A DNA stretch of 64,000 bases from Candidatus Baltobacteraceae bacterium (GCA_036488875.1 DASXGW010000002.1:62001-126000); one strand, 5' to 3'. Positions 45,743 to 54,868 are shown, counted from the stretch's first letter. Numbers and translations are program-made. Notes: generated by a model from the sequence alone, not told the origin.

Positions 45743-45759
45743 TTCAGAGTTTCTTCACG
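45743..45759 (+). promoter_or_regulatory. Direct-repeat regulator box 2 (regulator promoter)
   Basis: TTCAGAGTTTCTTCACG: TTCA half-sites 11 bp apart, 21 bp before the response-regulator GTG, with TACGGT as a possible -10. Same spacing as box 1. Confidence 0.55.
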
Positions 45760-45780
45760 TCCGCTCGCTACGGTGACGCC

Positions 45781-46449
45781 GTGCAGATCCTACTCGTCGA
45801 GGATCATGCCGCAACCGCGCGAGCGATTCGCTCGATGCTCGAGGGACATATGTTCGCGACGAGCGTTGCGGGAGACGGCCCGGCGGCGCTCGATCAGCTT
45901 CTGCGGCATTCGCACGACGCTGCAATCGTCGACGTTGGGTTGCCCGGCATTGATGGATTCGAGGTCGTAAAACGCGCCCGTAAAGAGGGTGTCGTCATCC
46001 CCATTCTCATGCTGACTGCACGCGACGGTGTCGAGGATCGCGTTCGCGGTTTGGAGTGCGGCGCCGACGATTACTTGATCAAGCCCTTTGCCGAGCACGA
46101 GCTGCTGGCGCGTCTGCGAGCGCTGCTGCGGCGTAGTCACGGCCGGGAAGAGTCAGACGTTCTCGAGATCGGCGAGCTCCGCGTGGACGTTGGAGCGTGT
46201 GCCGCCACGTATGCCGGAGAGCCGTTGGCACTCGGACCGACGGAGTTTCGGCTATTGGAGCTGCTCGCGCGCAACGCCGGCATGACTTTGCCGCGCTCTA
46301 AAATTCTCGAGCGGTTGCGCGAAGAACGGGACGGCGCCAGCAACGTCGTGGACGTGTTCGTGAGCCAGTTGCGCAGTAAGCTTAAACGCAGCGGCGCCGA
46401 CCATCTCATCGAGACGATTTGGAACGTCGGCTACCGCCTGCGCGCGTAG
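45781..46449 (+). CDS. OmpR/PhoB-family response regulator, orphan
   Basis: A 222-residue two-domain regulator. The receiver has the phosphorylated Asp in 'AAIVDVGLPGIDGFEV', Lys in 'ADDYLIKPFAEHE' and Thr in 'LMLTARDG'. The winged-helix DNA-binding domain ends 'LIETIWNVGYRLRA'. It shows closest general likeness to the copper-responsive CusR/CopR type, which is only suggestive. No histidine kinase is adjacent. A 17-bp direct-repeat box occurs before this gene and before two neighbours, suggesting autoregulation. The GTG start may be leaderless. Confidence 0.92.
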   Translation: MQILLVEDHAATARAIRSMLEGHMFATSVAGDGPAALDQLLRHSHDAAIVDVGLPGIDGFEVVKRARKEGVVIPILMLTARDGVEDRVRGLECGADDYLIKPFAEHELLARLRALLRRSHGREESDVLEIGELRVDVGACAATYAGEPLALGPTEFRLLELLARNAGMTLPRSKILERLREERDGASNVVDVFVSQLRSKLKRSGADHLIETIWNVGYRLRA

Positions 46450-46477
46450 CCGCAAGGGTTTCAAGTTCATGAATCCC

Positions 46478-46494
46478 TTCAGACTTTATTCATG
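46478..46494 (+). promoter_or_regulatory. Direct-repeat regulator box 3
   Basis: TTCAGACTTTATTCATG, 14 of 17 bases identical to box 2. A further TTCATGAAT lies at 46466. It precedes the small secreted-protein gene by 54 bp. Confidence 0.55.
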
Positions 46495-46548
46495 ACAAGC
46501 TGGCAAACTCTAGCTCGGAAGCGGCACAAGCATGCCGCTGGAGGTGTG

Positions 46549-46953
46549 ATGAGGACCCGCGCTCTCGTGATTTCGTCGCTTGCCCTGACCCTGTTAATGC
46601 CGGTGACGGCGGCCGCCGATTCCGGTCAGACCGTAGTCGTAACGCTCAACGCGCTCAACGGCAGCGGCGAGAACGGAACGGCGACGCTGCACGCGCAAGG
46701 CAGCAAGACGGTCGTCGTTATCAAGCTTTCTAATGGATCGGGCATCGAGCAGCCCGCGCACTTTCACGTCGGCACGTGCGACAAATATCAGCCGCGTCCG
46801 CTCTATCCGCTCGAAGACGTGGTGAACGGCCAGTCGACGACGACGCTCAGCGTGCCGATCGACAAGCTCACGGGCGGCGACCTTATCGTCAACGTCCACA
46901 AGTCGTACGCCGACATCGCCACGCAAGCGGCCTGCGGAATCTCGAAGTCGTGA
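46549..46953 (+). CDS. Small secreted protein with HxH motif
   Basis: A 134-residue protein with a signal peptide cleaved after 'PVTAAA'. The mature part is beta rich and contains '[20 protein letters not shown]' and a late cysteine in '[10 protein letters not shown]', so one disulfide is possible. The HFH pattern and strand layout recall Cu/Zn superoxide dismutase- or CHRD-like folds, but this is a guess. ATG at 46549 has GGAGG five bases upstream. Its stop overlaps the next gene's GTG. Box 3 upstream suggests control by the response regulator. Confidence 0.6.
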   Translation: MRTRALVISSLALTLLMPVTAAADSGQTVVVTLNALNGSGENGTATLHAQGSKTVVVIKLSNGSGIEQPAHFHVGTCDKYQPRPLYPLEDVVNGQSTTTLSVPIDKLTGGDLIVNVHKSYADIATQAACGISKS

Positions 46954-49900
46954 ACGTCCTCTCGCGCTTTCGCGTTCCGGTGCAAATCGGGGCCGGGTTT
47001 TTCGTTGGTGTTTTGCTCTTAGGGATTGTGACGGCGCTGGCTATTTCGCGCGTTCACGTGATGCGCGCCCGGTCGGAAGAAGCGGCCGCCCTGAGCGGCA
47101 TCGCAACGTTGACGCGCGACGTGATGGCGCAGATGCTCGATCAATCCGGTGCGGTGCGCGGCTACGTCGCCACCGGCAACCGGCGTTATCTCGATTCGAT
47201 GGGTGCCGCGCAGGCGGCCGTGAGCGCGGATACCGCGAAGCTCGATAAAGTCGATCAGACCAATGCCATCGATTCGGCCCGGCTCGAGCAAGTCGACATC
47301 GAGGCCGCGCAGATCGAGAGCGACATCGATGCGGTGAAGAAGGGATTCGACAAACAGATCGCCGTCGGTCCCGGACGCGGCCCGCAGCCGATTGCGGCGA
47401 TGGACGCCACGCAACGGCTCTTCAAGAATCTGCGACGCGACAACGACGCGCTGCTGACCTATTCGACCACGCAGGCCGGCGTCGCATCCGGGCAGTTCGA
47501 CCGTGCGCAAGTCGAGCTGATGACGGCGCTGTTCGTGAGCACCGTGGCTGCCGTAATCGCGCTGATCTTTACCGCCGTGTTCATCGGCGGGAGCATCGCA
47601 CGCCGCTTGCAGGCCGTGACGCAAGCGCTGCTCGAGGTTACCGAGCAGGACGTTGCACAACTTACCGCGGCGTTCGATCGCCTCAGCGCGGGCGATCTTG
47701 CCGTTAGCTTCGAGTCGGATCGAGCGTTCATCGTCGACGAGGGGAGCGACGAGATCGGTCAGCTCGCGCAGAGCTACAACGGCGTCGCCGCCGGCCTTGG
47801 ACTGATATCGCTGGAGTTCAACAAGATGACCCAGACGCTGCGCGACGTGATGTCGGGCATCGCCGTTGCGACTGACGACCTGGCAAGCTTGAGTTCCCGC
47901 ATGTCGGCAGCCGCGAGCGAATCATCGGTCGCCGTCGATCAGATCGCGGCATCGATCGAGGGCGTAGCCGACGGCGCACGTAACCAAGCCGAACGCATCA
48001 GTGCGGCGCACGGCGAAATCAACGTGCTGACGGCGAGCGCGCAGCAAATCGCTACGGGCTCGAGCGCGCAAGCGCGCGGAGCGATCGAGGCGGTCGAAGC
48101 GGTGCGGCGCCTCGACGAGCAGATCTCCGCGTTCGCGACGCTCGGCACGACGTTAGCCGGCGCTGCGGGACACGCGTCCGACCAAGCGCAAACCGGTGAA
48201 CGGTCGGTGGCGCAGGCCGCGCACGCGATGGAGCGCATCACCGAAGCGACCAACGTGGCGCAGGCGGCCATGAAGAATCTCGAAAGCAGCTCGAGTGCCG
48301 TCTCGGATATCGTCGCGGTGATTCACGACATCGCCGATCAGACGAACTTGCTGGCCCTCAATGCGGCGATCGAAGCGGCCCGCGCCGGCGAGCAAGGTCG
48401 CGGCTTCGCCGTTGTAGCCGACGAAGTACGCAAGCTTGCGGAGAAGTCGCGCATCTCCACCGGAGAGATCAGCCGCATTCTCGACGCGATCCGCGACGAG
48501 AGCGTGCGCGCCGTGGCGGCAATGGCATCGGCCTCGGCGCAAGTGAAGACGGGCACGGCACTGTCGACCGACGCGACCAAAGCACTGGGCGCGCTCGGCG
48601 CCGCGATCTCGCAGACGAGCGACGTCGCCGCCGAGGTGGCGAGCCGTTCGGAGCACATGAAATCCGCTTCGAGCGCGCTGACGCGCAGCATCACCGGCGT
48701 TTCGCGGATCATCGACGACAACGCCGCCGCTGCGGCGCACGTCAACGAACGCAGCGAGCACGTGCAGACGACGATTCATCCAGTCGCCGAGTCGGCCGAC
48801 GCGCAGGCAAAGACCGCGCGCGAAGTTTCCGATGCGACGGGGGTGCTCTCGCAGCAGATGCAAGAGATGAACGACTCGTCGCAGAGCTCGCGCGAACAGT
48901 CGGAACGCCTACGCGAGCTGGTCGGCGTGTTCCGCAACATCGAGATGCCGGCCCTGCGCAGCGCGGTCGTTCGTATCGCGGCAATGGCGGTGCTGGCGTT
49001 GGGCGTGTTTCACCCGCGTCCCGCCGACGCGACGCAGGAGTTTGCACGGCGCACCTTGCTGTCGTGCGGCGCGTGTCACAGCGTGGGCGTAAAGCTCACG
49101 GATTTCGGTAAGGCGTTCAAAGCCGGCGGCTACGTGGTTCCCAAGCTCGTTCCGAACGGTTCGATTCCGGCAACGTTGCAGGCGCAAGCGGCCTATTTCG
49201 GTGACCCCGATCCCACGGGTTTGCCCAAGACGATCGTCGATAAGGTTATCGGGCTGGTCGGGGGGCCGATCGGTCCGCACTTTACCTACGACGGCCAGCA
49301 GTATTTCATGGATGGCGGCGTGGTGGGCGATTTGCGCGAAGCGTGGGTGGAATACACGTCGAACTGGACCGACAAAATTCCGGTCGATTTTCGCGTCGGC
49401 CAGCAAGTCATGCCGCTGCCGACCGATCCCCAGCGCTTTAAGCTGAGCGAACAAGATTACGGCGTCGCCGTGCAAACCGTCGGAGACAATCCGTTCAATC
49501 TCTACGAGCCGATGGACGGTCTGCGACTGTCGCTAGGAAAGGAAGTCAGCGGCTTCAACGCATCGATTCTGGCGTTTAGCAATCACGATCAAGGATCGCC
49601 GATCCAGCAGACCGGCACGGATTGGATGTTCGTGGGTCGCGAAACGTTCCGGCACGCGGATTTCGAGGTGTACCGGTACACCGGGCGCCGAGCAGTCGGT
49701 CCGGAGGATCAGTTTTGGCGTCAAGGGTACGGCGCCAACTATTATACCGGCCGCTTGACGGTGCACACCGCGCTGCAGGTCGGCAACGATACGAATCCGC
49801 TCGGCATCGGACAAGCGGTGGTTTCGAGCGGCGGTTACGTTGAGGGGCAGTATCAAATCGGGCGATCGATCTTCGCGTACGCGCGTGAGGACGGCGTTAA

Positions 49901-50078
49901 CGACACGGCCGGCGGATTCGGACGAGACTTCGTCTATGGGACGAGCATCTTTATCGGCCGCCCGTTCAAACTGCAGCTCGAGGACGTTGTCACGACGGCC
50001 GGCCAAACGCACAACTCGCTCGCGATCATCTTCGGTATCGGGATTAGCACGATTCACAACGGCTCGGCTTCGTACTAA
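46950..50078 (+). CDS. Chemoreceptor fused to Cyc2-like cytochrome-porin
   Basis: One open frame of 1042 residues. Residues 9-33 and about 190-214 are membrane helices around a periplasmic helical sensor. A HAMP-like region follows, then a full MCP signalling domain with the tip '[19 protein letters not shown]' (about residue 463). The MCP ends normally at 'LRELVGVFR'. Three codons later Met666 (48945) begins a typical signal peptide with a cleavage-like ADA site, then '[20 protein letters not shown]' (one CxxCH heme c site, C706-H710) and about 330 residues of alternating beta pattern ending in aromatic Tyr. The C-terminal part resembles Cyc2-type monoheme cytochrome-porins that oxidise iron at the outer membrane. 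Confidence 0.85.
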   Translation: MNVLSRFRVPVQIGAGFFVGVLLLGIVTALAISRVHVMRARSEEAAALSGIATLTRDVMAQMLDQSGAVRGYVATGNRRYLDSMGAAQAAVSADTAKLDKVDQTNAIDSARLEQVDIEAAQIESDIDAVKKGFDKQIAVGPGRGPQPIAAMDATQRLFKNLRRDNDALLTYSTTQAGVASGQFDRAQVELMTALFVSTVAAVIALIFTAVFIGGSIARRLQAVTQALLEVTEQDVAQLTAAFDRLSAGDLAVSFESDRAFIVDEGSDEIGQLAQSYNGVAAGLGLISLEFNKMTQTLRDVMSGIAVATDDLASLSSRMSAAASESSVAVDQIAASIEGVADGARNQAERISAAHGEINVLTASAQQIATGSSAQARGAIEAVEAVRRLDEQISAFATLGTTLAGAAGHASDQAQTGERSVAQAAHAMERITEATNVAQAAMKNLESSSSAVSDIVAVIHDIADQTNLLALNAAIEAARAGEQGRGFAVVADEVRKLAEKSRISTGEISRILDAIRDESVRAVAAMASASAQVKTGTALSTDATKALGALGAAISQTSDVAAEVASRSEHMKSASSALTRSITGVSRIIDDNAAAAAHVNERSEHVQTTIHPVAESADAQAKTAREVSDATGVLSQQMQEMNDSSQSSREQSERLRELVGVFRNIEMPALRSAVVRIAAMAVLALGVFHPRPADATQEFARRTLLSCGACHSVGVKLTDFGKAFKAGGYVVPKLVPNGSIPATLQAQAAYFGDPDPTGLPKTIVDKVIGLVGGPIGPHFTYDGQQYFMDGGVVGDLREAWVEYTSNWTDKIPVDFRVGQQVMPLPTDPQRFKLSEQDYGVAVQTVGDNPFNLYEPMDGLRLSLGKEVSGFNASILAFSNHDQGSPIQQTGTDWMFVGRETFRHADFEVYRYTGRRAVGPEDQFWRQGYGANYYTGRLTVHTALQVGNDTNPLGIGQAVVSSGGYVEGQYQIGRSIFAYAREDGVNDTAGGFGRDFVYGTSIFIGRPFKLQLEDVVTTAGQTHNSLAIIFGIGISTIHNGSASY

Positions 50079-50079
50079 C

Positions 50080-50097
50080 CGGGCACTTCATTGCCCG
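50080..50097 (+). other. Intergenic hairpin before the pilin gene
   Basis: CGGGCA-CTTCAT-TGCCCG forms a 6-bp stem without a T tail, between the receptor-cytochrome gene and the pilin gene. It could be an mRNA processing or stability element. Confidence 0.35.
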
Positions 50098-50113
50098 TGG
50101 AGGGTGATGAAGC

Positions 50114-50572
50114 GTGCCAGATCGCAAGCATTTAGCGTCCCAACGAGGGTTTACCCTGATCGAAATGATGATCGTCGTGGCGATCATTGCGATTCTGGTG
50201 AGCATCTTAGTCCCGAATTTCATTCGCGCGAGGGCGCAAGCGCAGACCGCAGCGTGCGAGGCGAATCTCAAGGAAATCGCGACGGCACTCGAGCTGTACG
50301 AAACCGATAACGAGAAATATCCCGCGAGCGGTACGGTTAACGCGAGCAACACGGATCTGCAACCCTATCTGAAGCAAACGCCGGTCGATCCTGCCGCGGG
50401 TCCTAGCGCGTACTACACGTTTACCGTGACCGGATCCGGTGCGTCGACGGCGACGTATACGATCGTTTGCCCCGGCGTGCACGATCCCGGCACGTTACAG
50501 AACATTACGCCGAACACGACGCTCACCCACATTCAGTACACGTCGGCCGCAGGGTTTTCGGCGGCGAACTGA
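50114..50572 (+). CDS. Type IV pilin / pseudopilin
   Basis: A 152-residue prepilin. A short basic leader precedes the cleavage/N-methylation site 'RGFTLIEMMIVVAIIAILVS' (cut after Gly12). The long hydrophobic helix is followed by 'RAQAQTAACEANLKEIATAL', as in major pilins and GspG-like pseudopilins, and a C-terminal globular part with two cysteines. GTG start with GGAGGG eight bases upstream. It begins the pilus part of the cluster; a prepilin peptidase is encoded 1.2 kb downstream. Confidence 0.9.
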   Translation: MPDRKHLASQRGFTLIEMMIVVAIIAILVSILVPNFIRARAQAQTAACEANLKEIATALELYETDNEKYPASGTVNASNTDLQPYLKQTPVDPAAGPSAYYTFTVTGSGASTATYTIVCPGVHDPGTLQNITPNTTLTHIQYTSAAGFSAAN

Positions 50573-50585
50573 CGTGGTGGACGTT

Positions 50586-51230
50586 ATGAGCGCCGCACTG
50601 CGCGACGCGGGCAGCGCATCGGTCGCCGCGCCGGCGCTTGCGTTCGCGGCGGGAACCGCATCCAGTTTCGGCCCGTGCATCGGTCCGCGAATACTGACGC
50701 TCGCGGCGCTGTGCTCGCGGCACCGAGGCGCGGCGCGTTGGATTGCCGCTGGAATCTTTGCCACCGGACTGTGTGCCGGCTACGCCATCGTCGCTACAGT
50801 TGCGGGTGCGGCAGGCTTGGCGTCCGCGCTGTCGCCGTCGATCTATCGAATCTTGGCGATCGCCGCTGCGGCCGGCGGCGTCTGGACGCTCGTACGCGGG
50901 CCGCAACGGGCTTGTTGCCGCGGCGAAGGCCGAGTTAACGGCGGTGTGGGATTCTTTGCCGGCTTAGTGTCGGCGAGCGTAACGTCGCCGTGCTGCGGTC
51001 CGATCGGTGCCGCGTTGGCGGGCGTCGCGGCCGCGGCGGCCGGTCCCAGATACGCAGCAGCGATCGCCGGCGCGTTCGCGCTGGGTCACGCTTTACCGCT
51101 GGTGGCGGTTGCAGCCGGCTCGATGCGGTTCGGCGGCGCCGTCACGCGAGCGGTCGAAAGCGGCGCGGGCGTAACGATTTCGGGCGCCCTGATGCTTGCG
51201 ACCGGTACGTATTACGCGGTGCTCGCGTGA
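50586..51230 (+). CDS. CcdA/DsbD-like transmembrane thiol transporter
   Basis: A 214-residue membrane protein with about six helices. It has internal symmetry and paired cysteine motifs 'SSFGPCIGPRILTL' and 'SVTSPCCGPIGAALAG', typical of CcdA, which passes reducing power across the inner membrane for cytochrome c maturation or disulfide repair. It could serve the CxxCH heme site encoded just upstream; this is inferred from position. The ATG at 50586 is chosen; GTG codons at 50574 and 50577 are alternatives. Confidence 0.75.
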   Translation: MSAALRDAGSASVAAPALAFAAGTASSFGPCIGPRILTLAALCSRHRGAARWIAAGIFATGLCAGYAIVATVAGAAGLASALSPSIYRILAIAAAAGGVWTLVRGPQRACCRGEGRVNGGVGFFAGLVSASVTSPCCGPIGAALAGVAAAAAGPRYAAAIAGAFALGHALPLVAVAAGSMRFGGAVTRAVESGAGVTISGALMLATGTYYAVLA

Positions 51231-51763
51231 GGGAGATTCCGGCGGCGCGGCGCATGGCGCTGGCACTCACCGGCATCGTCCTTTCCGGTTACTTGGTGCG
51301 TCCGCAGATTTCCCAAGCGCTCGTGATACGCGGCGACGAGCGGCTTTATCGCGGCAGCGCAAGGGAGGCGCTCGGGTATTACAAGCGCGGGATCGACGCG
51401 GATCCGCTCAACGCCTCCGCAGTCGATCGGTTCGCCTTCGGCGCGGTGAGCCTTCGGGAAAAAACGGTCGTTCGCGAAGCGATCGCGGCGTCGTCAGCGT
51501 ACCTTCGCCGGCGTCCGGCCGACGACGTCGTGCGCATGGATCGCGCGATGGCGTTTCGGTTGCTGGGCGATTGGCGCCACGCTGCGACAGACTTCGAGCG
51601 CGTTGGCGAACGGGAACGCGACGCGACGGCGCTGACCTTTGCCGGTTATGCCGCCGACAAGCTCCACGAGCATCGCCGCGCGCGTGCCTTATGGCGCAAA
51701 GCGCTGACCGTCGATCGTAACTTTCGCGCCGCGCTTCACGCGCTTGGGAGTAACGCGTCGTGA
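51227..51763 (+). CDS. TPR membrane-anchored protein
   Basis: A 178-residue protein with an N-terminal membrane segment ('MALALTGIVLSGYLV') followed by TPR-like helices ('ERLYRGSAREALGYYKRGID', 'RAMAFRLLGDWRHAATDFER', 'HRRARALWRKALTVDRNFRA'). It may play the part of the PilF/PilW pilotin or another pilus assembly scaffold, but the match is only to the repeat class. GTG start overlapping the CcdA-like gene by 4 bp. Confidence 0.65.
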   Translation: MREIPAARRMALALTGIVLSGYLVRPQISQALVIRGDERLYRGSAREALGYYKRGIDADPLNASAVDRFAFGAVSLREKTVVREAIAASSAYLRRRPADDVVRMDRAMAFRLLGDWRHAATDFERVGERERDATALTFAGYAADKLHEHRRARALWRKALTVDRNFRAALHALGSNAS

Positions 51764-52362
51764 GCGTCGTTGCGGCGTCCCTCGAGACCGTTTTAACACT
51801 GAGCGTTCTGGCGGCAATCGCTTATGAAAGGATGCACGCGAACGGCTTGAAAGCGCGGGTGCTCGACGCTCGTGCGATGACGATAGCGGTCGCGGCGACG
51901 CTCGCACGCGGCTGGTTGGCCCGGCGCGGCGTCGGTGGAATCGAGACGTCGATCGCCTTCGGTATCGCCGCCGTTGCCGCAATTACCGATCTCCACTGCG
52001 GATATGTGTTCGACCGCGTACTGCTCGCCGGGAGCGTTGCGTTGATGGCCGCGGAGGCGGCGCACGGAAGGCTGAGTTTTGCGCTGGAAGGCGGTGCGGT
52101 CGCGGCGGCGGCGCTTGCCGTGCCGTGGGCGGTGACCCGCGCGCGCGGTCTGGGGTTTGGCGATGTAAAGCTCGCGGGCGTCCTGGGTTGTGCGCTCGGA
52201 CCGTACGACGCGATGCGGGCACTGTGGTTCGCGTTTGTGATCGGAGCGCTCGTCGCGGTTGCGTGCATCGTGACGCGCCGCCGCTCGCGCGGTGACGCGA
52301 TGCCGTTCGCGCCGTTCGTCGCACTGGGGGCGGTGATGTCGGCGGGAAGCGCGGCGTGGTGA
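51760..52362 (+). CDS. Minimal prepilin peptidase (A24 family)
   Basis: A 200-residue polytopic protein with both catalytic aspartates of type IV prepilin peptidases: 'AITDLHCGYVFDRVL' and 'GLGFGDVKLAGVLG' (GxGDxK). It lacks the N-terminal zinc/methyltransferase domain of full PilD, so it would cleave but not N-methylate, as in CpaA/TadV-type enzymes. It would process the pilin encoded upstream. Overlaps both neighbours by 4-7 bp. Confidence 0.82.
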   Translation: MSVVAASLETVLTLSVLAAIAYERMHANGLKARVLDARAMTIAVAATLARGWLARRGVGGIETSIAFGIAAVAAITDLHCGYVFDRVLLAGSVALMAAEAAHGRLSFALEGGAVAAAALAVPWAVTRARGLGFGDVKLAGVLGCALGPYDAMRALWFAFVIGALVAVACIVTRRRSRGDAMPFAPFVALGAVMSAGSAAW

Positions 52363-53303
52363 AAATGCGGTCGATTCCGTTGGGCGTCGATATCGGCAAG
52401 ACGCGGATACGCGTCGCCGCGGCCGTCCGAGCGGCGTCGGGAGCCGTGGAGCTCGTCGGCGTCGCGTCGCGCGAGGCGCCGGACGAGCCCGAAGCAGCGG
52501 CGACGGTTCTCGACGATCTTCGTCGCGAGCTCGGAACGCGCGAGCGCCGCTGCGTGTTGTCACTGCCGGCCAGCGCCGGCGTGCTAAAGGTCTTGCGCTT
52601 TCCGAAGATGAGCGATGCCGAGCGTCGCAACGCGGCGCTCTTTGAGTCCGAGCGTATCGTTTCGTGGAACTCCAAGGAGATCGCCACCGTGGTTCGCGCG
52701 CATTGGGTGAACGTGCGTGACGGGCTCGTTGCAATCGGCGTCGCGCGCGAGGAGGCGCTGCGCGCGCGGGTTGCGTGTGCCCGTCGGGCCGGGTTGTCGG
52801 TTGCCGGCGTCGATCACGATGCGTGCGCGATGCGCCGAGCGTTTCCGTTCGCCGATGCAGTGCTCGACGTCGGATGCGAATCGTCGAGCTTGCACGTCTT
52901 CTCAGCGTCGGGCCCGCTGTCGGTGACCATTCCGGCGGGCGGCGCGGAGGTGACGGCCGGCATCTGCCGCGATCTCGGGATCGATTCCACCGCGGCCGAG
53001 CGCCGAAAGCGCATCTTGGGAACCGCGGGCGCCGGCGAGGGAGCGCGCGACGCGTTCGTCGCACGCGTCGCCGCAACGATTCACGACGTGCGCGAACGCC
53101 ACCCCGTTCGCCGTCTTGCCATGACGGGAAACGGCGCGCGTTTGCCGGGACTTGCGGAGTTCGTCGAAGCCGCGGTCGGGGCGATGGTGGACGTCCCCGT
53201 CAGCGACTTACTGCGCGTTGCCGCGTATCCCGATGACGTCGCGCGCTCGGCCGCTCCGGATTGGACGCTCGCAGCGTCGCTTGCCGCATGGGAAACACCG
53301 TGA
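52356..53303 (+). CDS. pilM: Type IV pilus assembly ATPase-like protein PilM
   Basis: A 315-residue actin-like fold protein. It has 'LGVDIGKTRIRVAAAV' (phosphate-1 loop), 'ADAVLDVGCESSSLHVFS' and 'RRLAMTGNGARLPGLAEFVE', as in PilM/GspL cytoplasmic components. It would bind the N-terminus of PilN on the inner side of the membrane. GTG start overlaps the peptidase gene; ATG at 52365 is an alternative. First gene of a pilMNOPQ-like series. Confidence 0.85.
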   Translation: MVKMRSIPLGVDIGKTRIRVAAAVRAASGAVELVGVASREAPDEPEAAATVLDDLRRELGTRERRCVLSLPASAGVLKVLRFPKMSDAERRNAALFESERIVSWNSKEIATVVRAHWVNVRDGLVAIGVAREEALRARVACARRAGLSVAGVDHDACAMRRAFPFADAVLDVGCESSSLHVFSASGPLSVTIPAGGAEVTAGICRDLGIDSTAAERRKRILGTAGAGEGARDAFVARVAATIHDVRERHPVRRLAMTGNGARLPGLAEFVEAAVGAMVDVPVSDLLRVAAYPDDVARSAAPDWTLAASLAAWETP

Positions 53304-53848
53304 TTCGCTTCGACTACCTGCACGACCCGCCGTCGCGGTTATGGGGAACCATCCGTACCGCGCGGTTGCCGCGGCGACTTCACAACCTCACCGTGGCGTT
53401 CGCCGCGGTTGCGGTGCTGCTCGGCGGCGCGGCGGCGATCGAACGGGGACGCGTGCGGGAAGCGCAACGCGTACGAGCTGAGGCGCAAGACCGCTTCGAA
53501 CGCAGCCGTGCGGATCTCGAGCGATTTCGTCTACAGTGGCGTCAAATCGACGACCTGATCGCCGAGGATCGAAGATTGCGCGAGATTCGGCTTTCCGGAA
53601 GCCGCGTGGCCGAGCGACTGGCCGCGATCGGCGATCGGTTCCCAAACGGCGTAAGCATCGATTCGCTCCGAGCCGCGGGCGAAGAGTACGCCGTTAAAGG
53701 GAAGGCTCCGACCATCGACGCGGTGAGCGGCGTGTTGAGCCGAATCGTCGCGAGTAGCGCGCTGCCGCATCCCGGTATCGTCCGCATTGCGAAGGATTCC
53801 GGCGTTCTCGCAGGCTTCACGTTCGAGTTCAGCGCGGGTGCTCCGTGA
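53288..53848 (+). CDS. pilN: PilN-like pilus assembly protein
   Basis: A 186-residue bitopic membrane protein: a short cytoplasmic N-terminus, one helix at about residues 40-58, a coiled coil ('EAQDRFERSRADLERFRLQW') and a ferredoxin-like C-terminus ('VAERLAAIGDRFPNGVSIDS'). PilN joins PilM to PilO. ATG at 53288 overlaps pilM by 16 bp; a GTG at 53300 that overlaps the pilM stop (GTGA) is an equally good start. Confidence 0.78.
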   Translation: MGNTVIRFDYLHDPPSRLWGTIRTARLPRRLHNLTVAFAAVAVLLGGAAAIERGRVREAQRVRAEAQDRFERSRADLERFRLQWRQIDDLIAEDRRLREIRLSGSRVAERLAAIGDRFPNGVSIDSLRAAGEEYAVKGKAPTIDAVSGVLSRIVASSALPHPGIVRIAKDSGVLAGFTFEFSAGAP

Positions 53849-54414
53849 AGGCTGCATGGCTTGCAGTTCTCGCGTTGGCGATCGCCGGCTATGCCGGCGT
53901 CGTCGCGCCGGCCGAACGCACCGTTCGATCGCTGACGCGCGAAAGCCAAGATCTCTACGAACTGGCAAACCGCAACGAGGCGGTGCTTCGGCAGCGCGCG
54001 TCGCTGGTGCGCCTGCGCGACCGCGTTCGACGGGATTTGGACGGTTTGGGCGCGGAGAATACGCCGGCTAAAGCCGCGTTAGCGCTTATCGAACTGCTCG
54101 ATCGAGTGGGAAAAGAGCGTGACGTAGCCGTCGGCACGTTCGCGCCGGACGAAACGGCTGAAAGCGGCGATGCGCAGCAAATCTCGCTCGCGATTCACGG
54201 CTCGTATGAAGCGGTGCTGCCGTTTCTGAGCGATTTGACGCGCCACCGTCCGTTGGTGGAAGTCGAGAGCGCGGAGCTGCAGCGGCAATCCGATACGAGC
54301 GATGGTTCCGAAATCGACGGCCAGGTTCGCGTGGTGCTGTATCATACGGCAGCCGGTTTCATTCACACGATTTCGACGGAGGTGCATCCGCATGATACGA
54401 CCGCTCACGACTAA
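53845..54414 (+). CDS. pilO: PilO-like pilus assembly protein
   Basis: A 189-residue protein with an N-terminal membrane helix, a coiled-coil ('SLTRESQDLYELANRNEAVL') and a small ferredoxin-like domain ('ISLAIHGSYEAVLPFLSDLT'). It would form heterodimers with PilN in the inner-membrane platform. GTG start overlapping pilN by 4 bp. Confidence 0.75.
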   Translation: MKAAWLAVLALAIAGYAGVVAPAERTVRSLTRESQDLYELANRNEAVLRQRASLVRLRDRVRRDLDGLGAENTPAKAALALIELLDRVGKERDVAVGTFAPDETAESGDAQQISLAIHGSYEAVLPFLSDLTRHRPLVEVESAELQRQSDTSDGSEIDGQVRVVLYHTAAGFIHTISTEVHPHDTTAHD

Positions 54415-54868
54415 TCAGCGACGCAGCATCGCGCGCAGCTCGCTGGCGGGCTGCATCGTTTCGTTGCTGCTGCTTCCACTGGCCGTGCCGCCAAGCACGT
54501 CGGCCGGCACTACGACCGGCATCGCCGCAGCGTGGCGCGAGCTGCCTTCGATTCCGCCGCCGCTGAGCTATCCGGCGCTTACGATTCGCCACAATCCGTT
54601 CGTGCGACCGCTGCCGCCGATTGCCGGCGACGACGACGCCTTGCCGCCCGACTTGGTCCTGCCGCCGAACGCGGGGATCGCCTCGCCGCCGCGCGTGCAG
54701 GCCCTGATCTTGGGTGCCGTGCCCAAAGCGCTCGTGGAGGTCGAGGGCCACACTGCGATCGTCGGTGTCGGAACGAAGCTCGAAGGGTCGGCGATCGTGC
54801 GAATCGACTCACGCGGACTCGAGCTCGATAACGGCGAGCGGCTGGAACTCGAAGGGCGGCGTCCGTGA
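54392..54868 (+). CDS. PilP-like periplasmic protein
   Basis: A 158-residue protein with a signal-anchor ('SLAGCIVSLLLLPLAVPP') and a proline-rich linker. A small beta domain follows, with 'RVQALILGAVPKALVEVEGH' and 'DSRGLELDNGERLELEGRR', as in PilP/GspC homology regions that link the platform to the secretin. Sequence conservation is weak and the call rests mainly on position between pilO and pilQ. Confidence 0.6.
   Translation: MIRPLTTNQRRSIARSSLAGCIVSLLLLPLAVPPSTSAGTTTGIAAAWRELPSIPPPLSYPALTIRHNPFVRPLPPIAGDDDALPPDLVLPPNAGIASPPRVQALILGAVPKALVEVEGHTAIVGVGTKLEGSAIVRIDSRGLELDNGERLELEGRRP

Noticed and set aside
46776-46949. Upstream extension of the chemoreceptor frame
   Set aside because: The frame is open to 46776, but that part runs inside the secreted-protein gene in another phase. 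The GTG at 46950 overlaps the stop and gives a normal MCP N-terminus.
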